Assembly (NCBI GenBank): GCA_017577715.1 | Contig: PKRC01000032.1 | Location: 1 to 5,750, forward strand | Direction of reading: 5' to 3' | Length of the DNA: 5,750 nucleotides | Source of the DNA: Clostridia bacterium | GTDB lineage: Bacteria > Bacillota > Clostridia > Caldicoprobacterales > Caldicoprobacteraceae | Shown: piece by piece, positions 4,799 through 5,750 of the stretch | Position numbering within the stretch: position 1 is the first letter of the stretch | Layout of the letters: each line of letters opens with the position of its first letter | The notes under the pieces: model-generated | The model's database searches: none | The model's input: the letters and a program-made list of their open reading frames with translations, nothing else | Told to the model about the DNA's origin: nothing | Made by a program: the position numbers and the translations under genes

Positions 4799-4828
4799 AT
4801 TATACCAAATTACCAATATTTTTCACAA
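4799..4828 (-). promoter_or_regulatory. Probable sigma-A-type promoter of the DUF3796-like gene
   Basis: The minus strand has TTGTGA (4823-4828), an 18-base spacer and a perfect TATAAT (4799-4804), 43 bases before the start codon. A second, overlapping possibility is TTGGTA (4803-4808) with TATAAT (4780-4785) and a 17-base spacer. Confidence 0.6.
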
Positions 4829-4968
4829 TAAGAAAGATAGTTTGAAATTAAAAGAAAAATTAATAAAAAATATACTGCAAATGCATTAGGAGATAATATA
4901 ATGATTTTTGCTAGTTCTGCTTTTTGGCTAAATTAAAACGAAAAGTAAATAGAAAACAATAGAAACTT
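4829..4968. other. AT-rich intergenic stretch with a plus-strand micro-ORF
   Basis: No recognisable gene. A plus-strand AGGAG (4888-4892), eight bases before ATG at 4901, opens an 11-codon frame (MIFASSAFWLN, stop 4934-4936). The ribosome binding site is good, so this may be the surviving start of a gene deleted downstream, or a leader peptide, or chance. Weak boxes TTAAAA and TATACT, 17 bases apart, lie upstream. Confidence 0.2.
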
Positions 4969-5100
4969 TTAAATTAAAAAGAGACATAAAAAGCAAAACC
5001 GTAATGCTGTTTTTCGGTCAACTTTAAATTTCCTTGCTATTTCACTGATATTTAACCCTTTAAAAAAGAACGCATTTCTGATATCATCTATTTGGGTCAT
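4969..5100 (-). pseudogene. IS21-family istA N-terminal relic, copy 1
   Basis: A 43-codon frame begins MTQIDDIRNAFFFKGLNISE and IARKFKVDRKTALRF, then decays into CFLCLFLI and a stop. IstA proteins of the IS21 family start with this kind of helix-turn-helix, typically ...IREIARELGLSRNTVRKYL. Here SEIARKFKVDRKT is the matching segment (19-31). Only about 35 codons are recognisable against a usual length near 400 or more, so the gene is a stub. AGAGGA (minus strand, 5110-5115) could have been its ribosome binding site. Confidence 0.6.
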
Positions 5101-5121
5101 TGTGAGCATCCTCTATTTCTT

Positions 5122-5152
5122 CCTTGCAGTTAAGTTTTCTCTAACTACAAGG
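5122..5152 (-). other. Long hairpin upstream of the istA relic
   Basis: CCTTGTAGTTA and TAACTGCAAGG on the minus strand pair over 11 positions with one mismatch around a nine-base loop. It sits in the leader of the istA relic. It may be a structure that blocks read-through transcription into the element, as seen in several insertion sequences. No T-run follows it on either strand. Confidence 0.4.
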
Positions 5153-5209
5153 ATAATTTATGGGTGCCTATAATAACCCTTTGCAAGTCTAAAGATTTTT
5201 CCTTTTCAA

Positions 5210-5272
5210 CTTCGTCCATTCTTATTTTACCCTAAACAAAAAGTCGCATTTTTAATATTATCCTTAAAGCAT
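5210..5272 (-). pseudogene. Second, more decayed istA N-terminal relic
   Basis: From the ATG at 5272 the minus strand runs parallel to copy 1. Both share CACAATG. Later, GATAATATTAAAAATGCG lines up with GATGATATCAGAAATGCG, and both continue into a T-rich stretch, GGGT and AAATA. After a two-base slip the translation DNIKNATFCLG parallels DDIRNAFFFKG. Stops follow (GGG TAA). The flank above the ATG also matches copy 1 until about 5302, where the IS66-type element begins. It is a truncated relative, not a functional gene. Confidence 0.45.
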
Positions 5273-5453
5273 TGTGTAGCTATCCATTACCCTCGAAAAA
5301 ACGTAAGCGTAAAATAATACCCACCTTGACGAGAAAACATCATTTTGTGGGCACAAATTGCACAATCGGAATAAGAAAAACAGCTTAATTTCAAGCTTTT
5401 TCAAACTTTAACTGACAAACTGATAACTTAAACCGGCAATTATCAAAGTATCG

Positions 5454-5491
5454 CGATAAAAACAATCCCCACCTTATATAAGGCGGGGATT
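5454..5491 (-). terminator. Terminator of the IS66-type transposase gene
   Basis: On the minus strand AATCCCCGCCTTAT pairs with ATAAGGTGGGGATT through all positions (one G-U), followed by GTTTTTATCG. It starts eight bases after the transposase stop. Confidence 0.8.
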
Positions 5492-5499
5492 TCGTATCT

Positions 5500-5750
5500 T
5501 TATTTCACCCTGCAACAACTCGGCAGAGTGGTTGACCATGGTAAAACCTCGTCCAACTTTTCCTTATCCTCTATATCAATATTCGGCAGCTTCTCAAATA
5601 AATACTTCAAATATTCAAACGGATTTAACCCATTCTCCTTGGCAGTCTCAACTATACTGTAGATCGTTGCACTGGCTCTTGCACCCTTCGGAGTATTGCT
5701 AAATAGCCAGTTCTTCCTCCCTATCACAAACGGCTTTATTGACCTCTCGC
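5500..5750 (-). CDS. tnpC: IS66-family transposase TnpC, C-terminal part (partial)
   Basis: The reading frame enters at the right edge and ends at 5500. It reads ERSIKPFVIGRKNWLF, SNTPKGARASATIYSIVETA, KENGLNPFEYLKYLFEKLPN and DKEKLDEVLPWS. This is the hallmark end of IS66 TnpC: the E of ERSIKPF is probably the third catalytic residue, and GRKNWLF followed by the IS66 C-terminal domain completes the protein. An apparent start at 5727 (GTG, valine of PFVIGRK) is internal and not a true start. About 83 codons of a protein usually near 500 are visible. What is visible is intact, and a terminator follows it. Confidence 0.93.
   Translation of the reverse strand, partial: ERSIKPFVIGRKNWLFSNTPKGARASATIYSIVETAKENGLNPFEYLKYLFEKLPNIDIEDKEKLDEVLPWSTTLPSCCRVK

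Larger units (their letters stand above)
5303..5750 (-). mobile_element. IS66-family insertion sequence, 3' part
   Basis: The end proximal to the transposase stop begins at 5303 with GTAAGCGTAAAATAATACCC reading inward; GTAAGCG is the usual start of IS66-family terminal repeats. The transposase C-terminus lies inside at 5500-5750. Between 5303 and 5453 I see only AT-rich untranslated sequence. The other end is outside the window, so the inverted repeat and the expected 8-base duplication (candidate GAAAAAAC, 5295-5302) cannot be tested. Confidence 0.75.

Overview
The window reads like an insertion-element scrap yard from a low-G+C Gram-positive anaerobe, probably a clostridial Firmicute. The basis is AT-rich flanks, strong AGGAGG-type ribosome binding sites, and IS256, IS21 and IS66 relatives of the Firmicute type. 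Nearly everything points to the minus strand. No rRNA, tRNA or CRISPR array is visible.

Positions 1-513 and 4125-about 4243 are the two separated parts of one IS256-family insertion sequence. Its transposase gene starts at 4144 (MAQYNIT...), is cut at codon 7 by a large insertion, resumes at 508, and carries a second lesion, a frameshift near 322-335. It runs off the left edge of the window.

The insertion, 514-4124 (3611 bp), is a complete-looking heteromeric transposon of the Mu/Tn7/Tn5053 type. It has a 5-bp target duplication (GTAAT), 20-bp terminal inverted repeats matching at 18 of 20 positions, and asymmetric sets of a 12-bp repeat (consensus TTCTCAAATTAA) at its two ends. It encodes four proteins in transcription order: a zinc-ribbon DUF6431-like protein, a DD35E transposase with a Mu-type C-terminal region, an ExeA/TniB/TnsC-like AAA+ ATPase, and a 93-residue protein of unknown function, followed by a terminator. 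The last three form a tight operon with its own likely promoter. The likely division of labour, inferred from relatives, is that the transposase binds the end repeats and cuts and joins DNA, while the ATPase recruits it to target DNA. The zinc-ribbon protein and the 93-residue protein may help choose targets or control the reaction. No TnsA, TniQ, resolvase or cargo gene is seen. This element is the best candidate in the window for an under-described system.

To the right, 4244-4408 holds an unrecognised, probably broken coding remnant. Next is a small membrane protein (4409-4756, DUF3796-like) with a good promoter. Two decayed copies of the start of an IS21-family istA gene follow (4969-5100 and about 5210-5272). 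The second appears truncated by an IS66-family element whose end lies near 5303. The C-terminal part of that element's transposase (5500-5750) leaves the window on the right.
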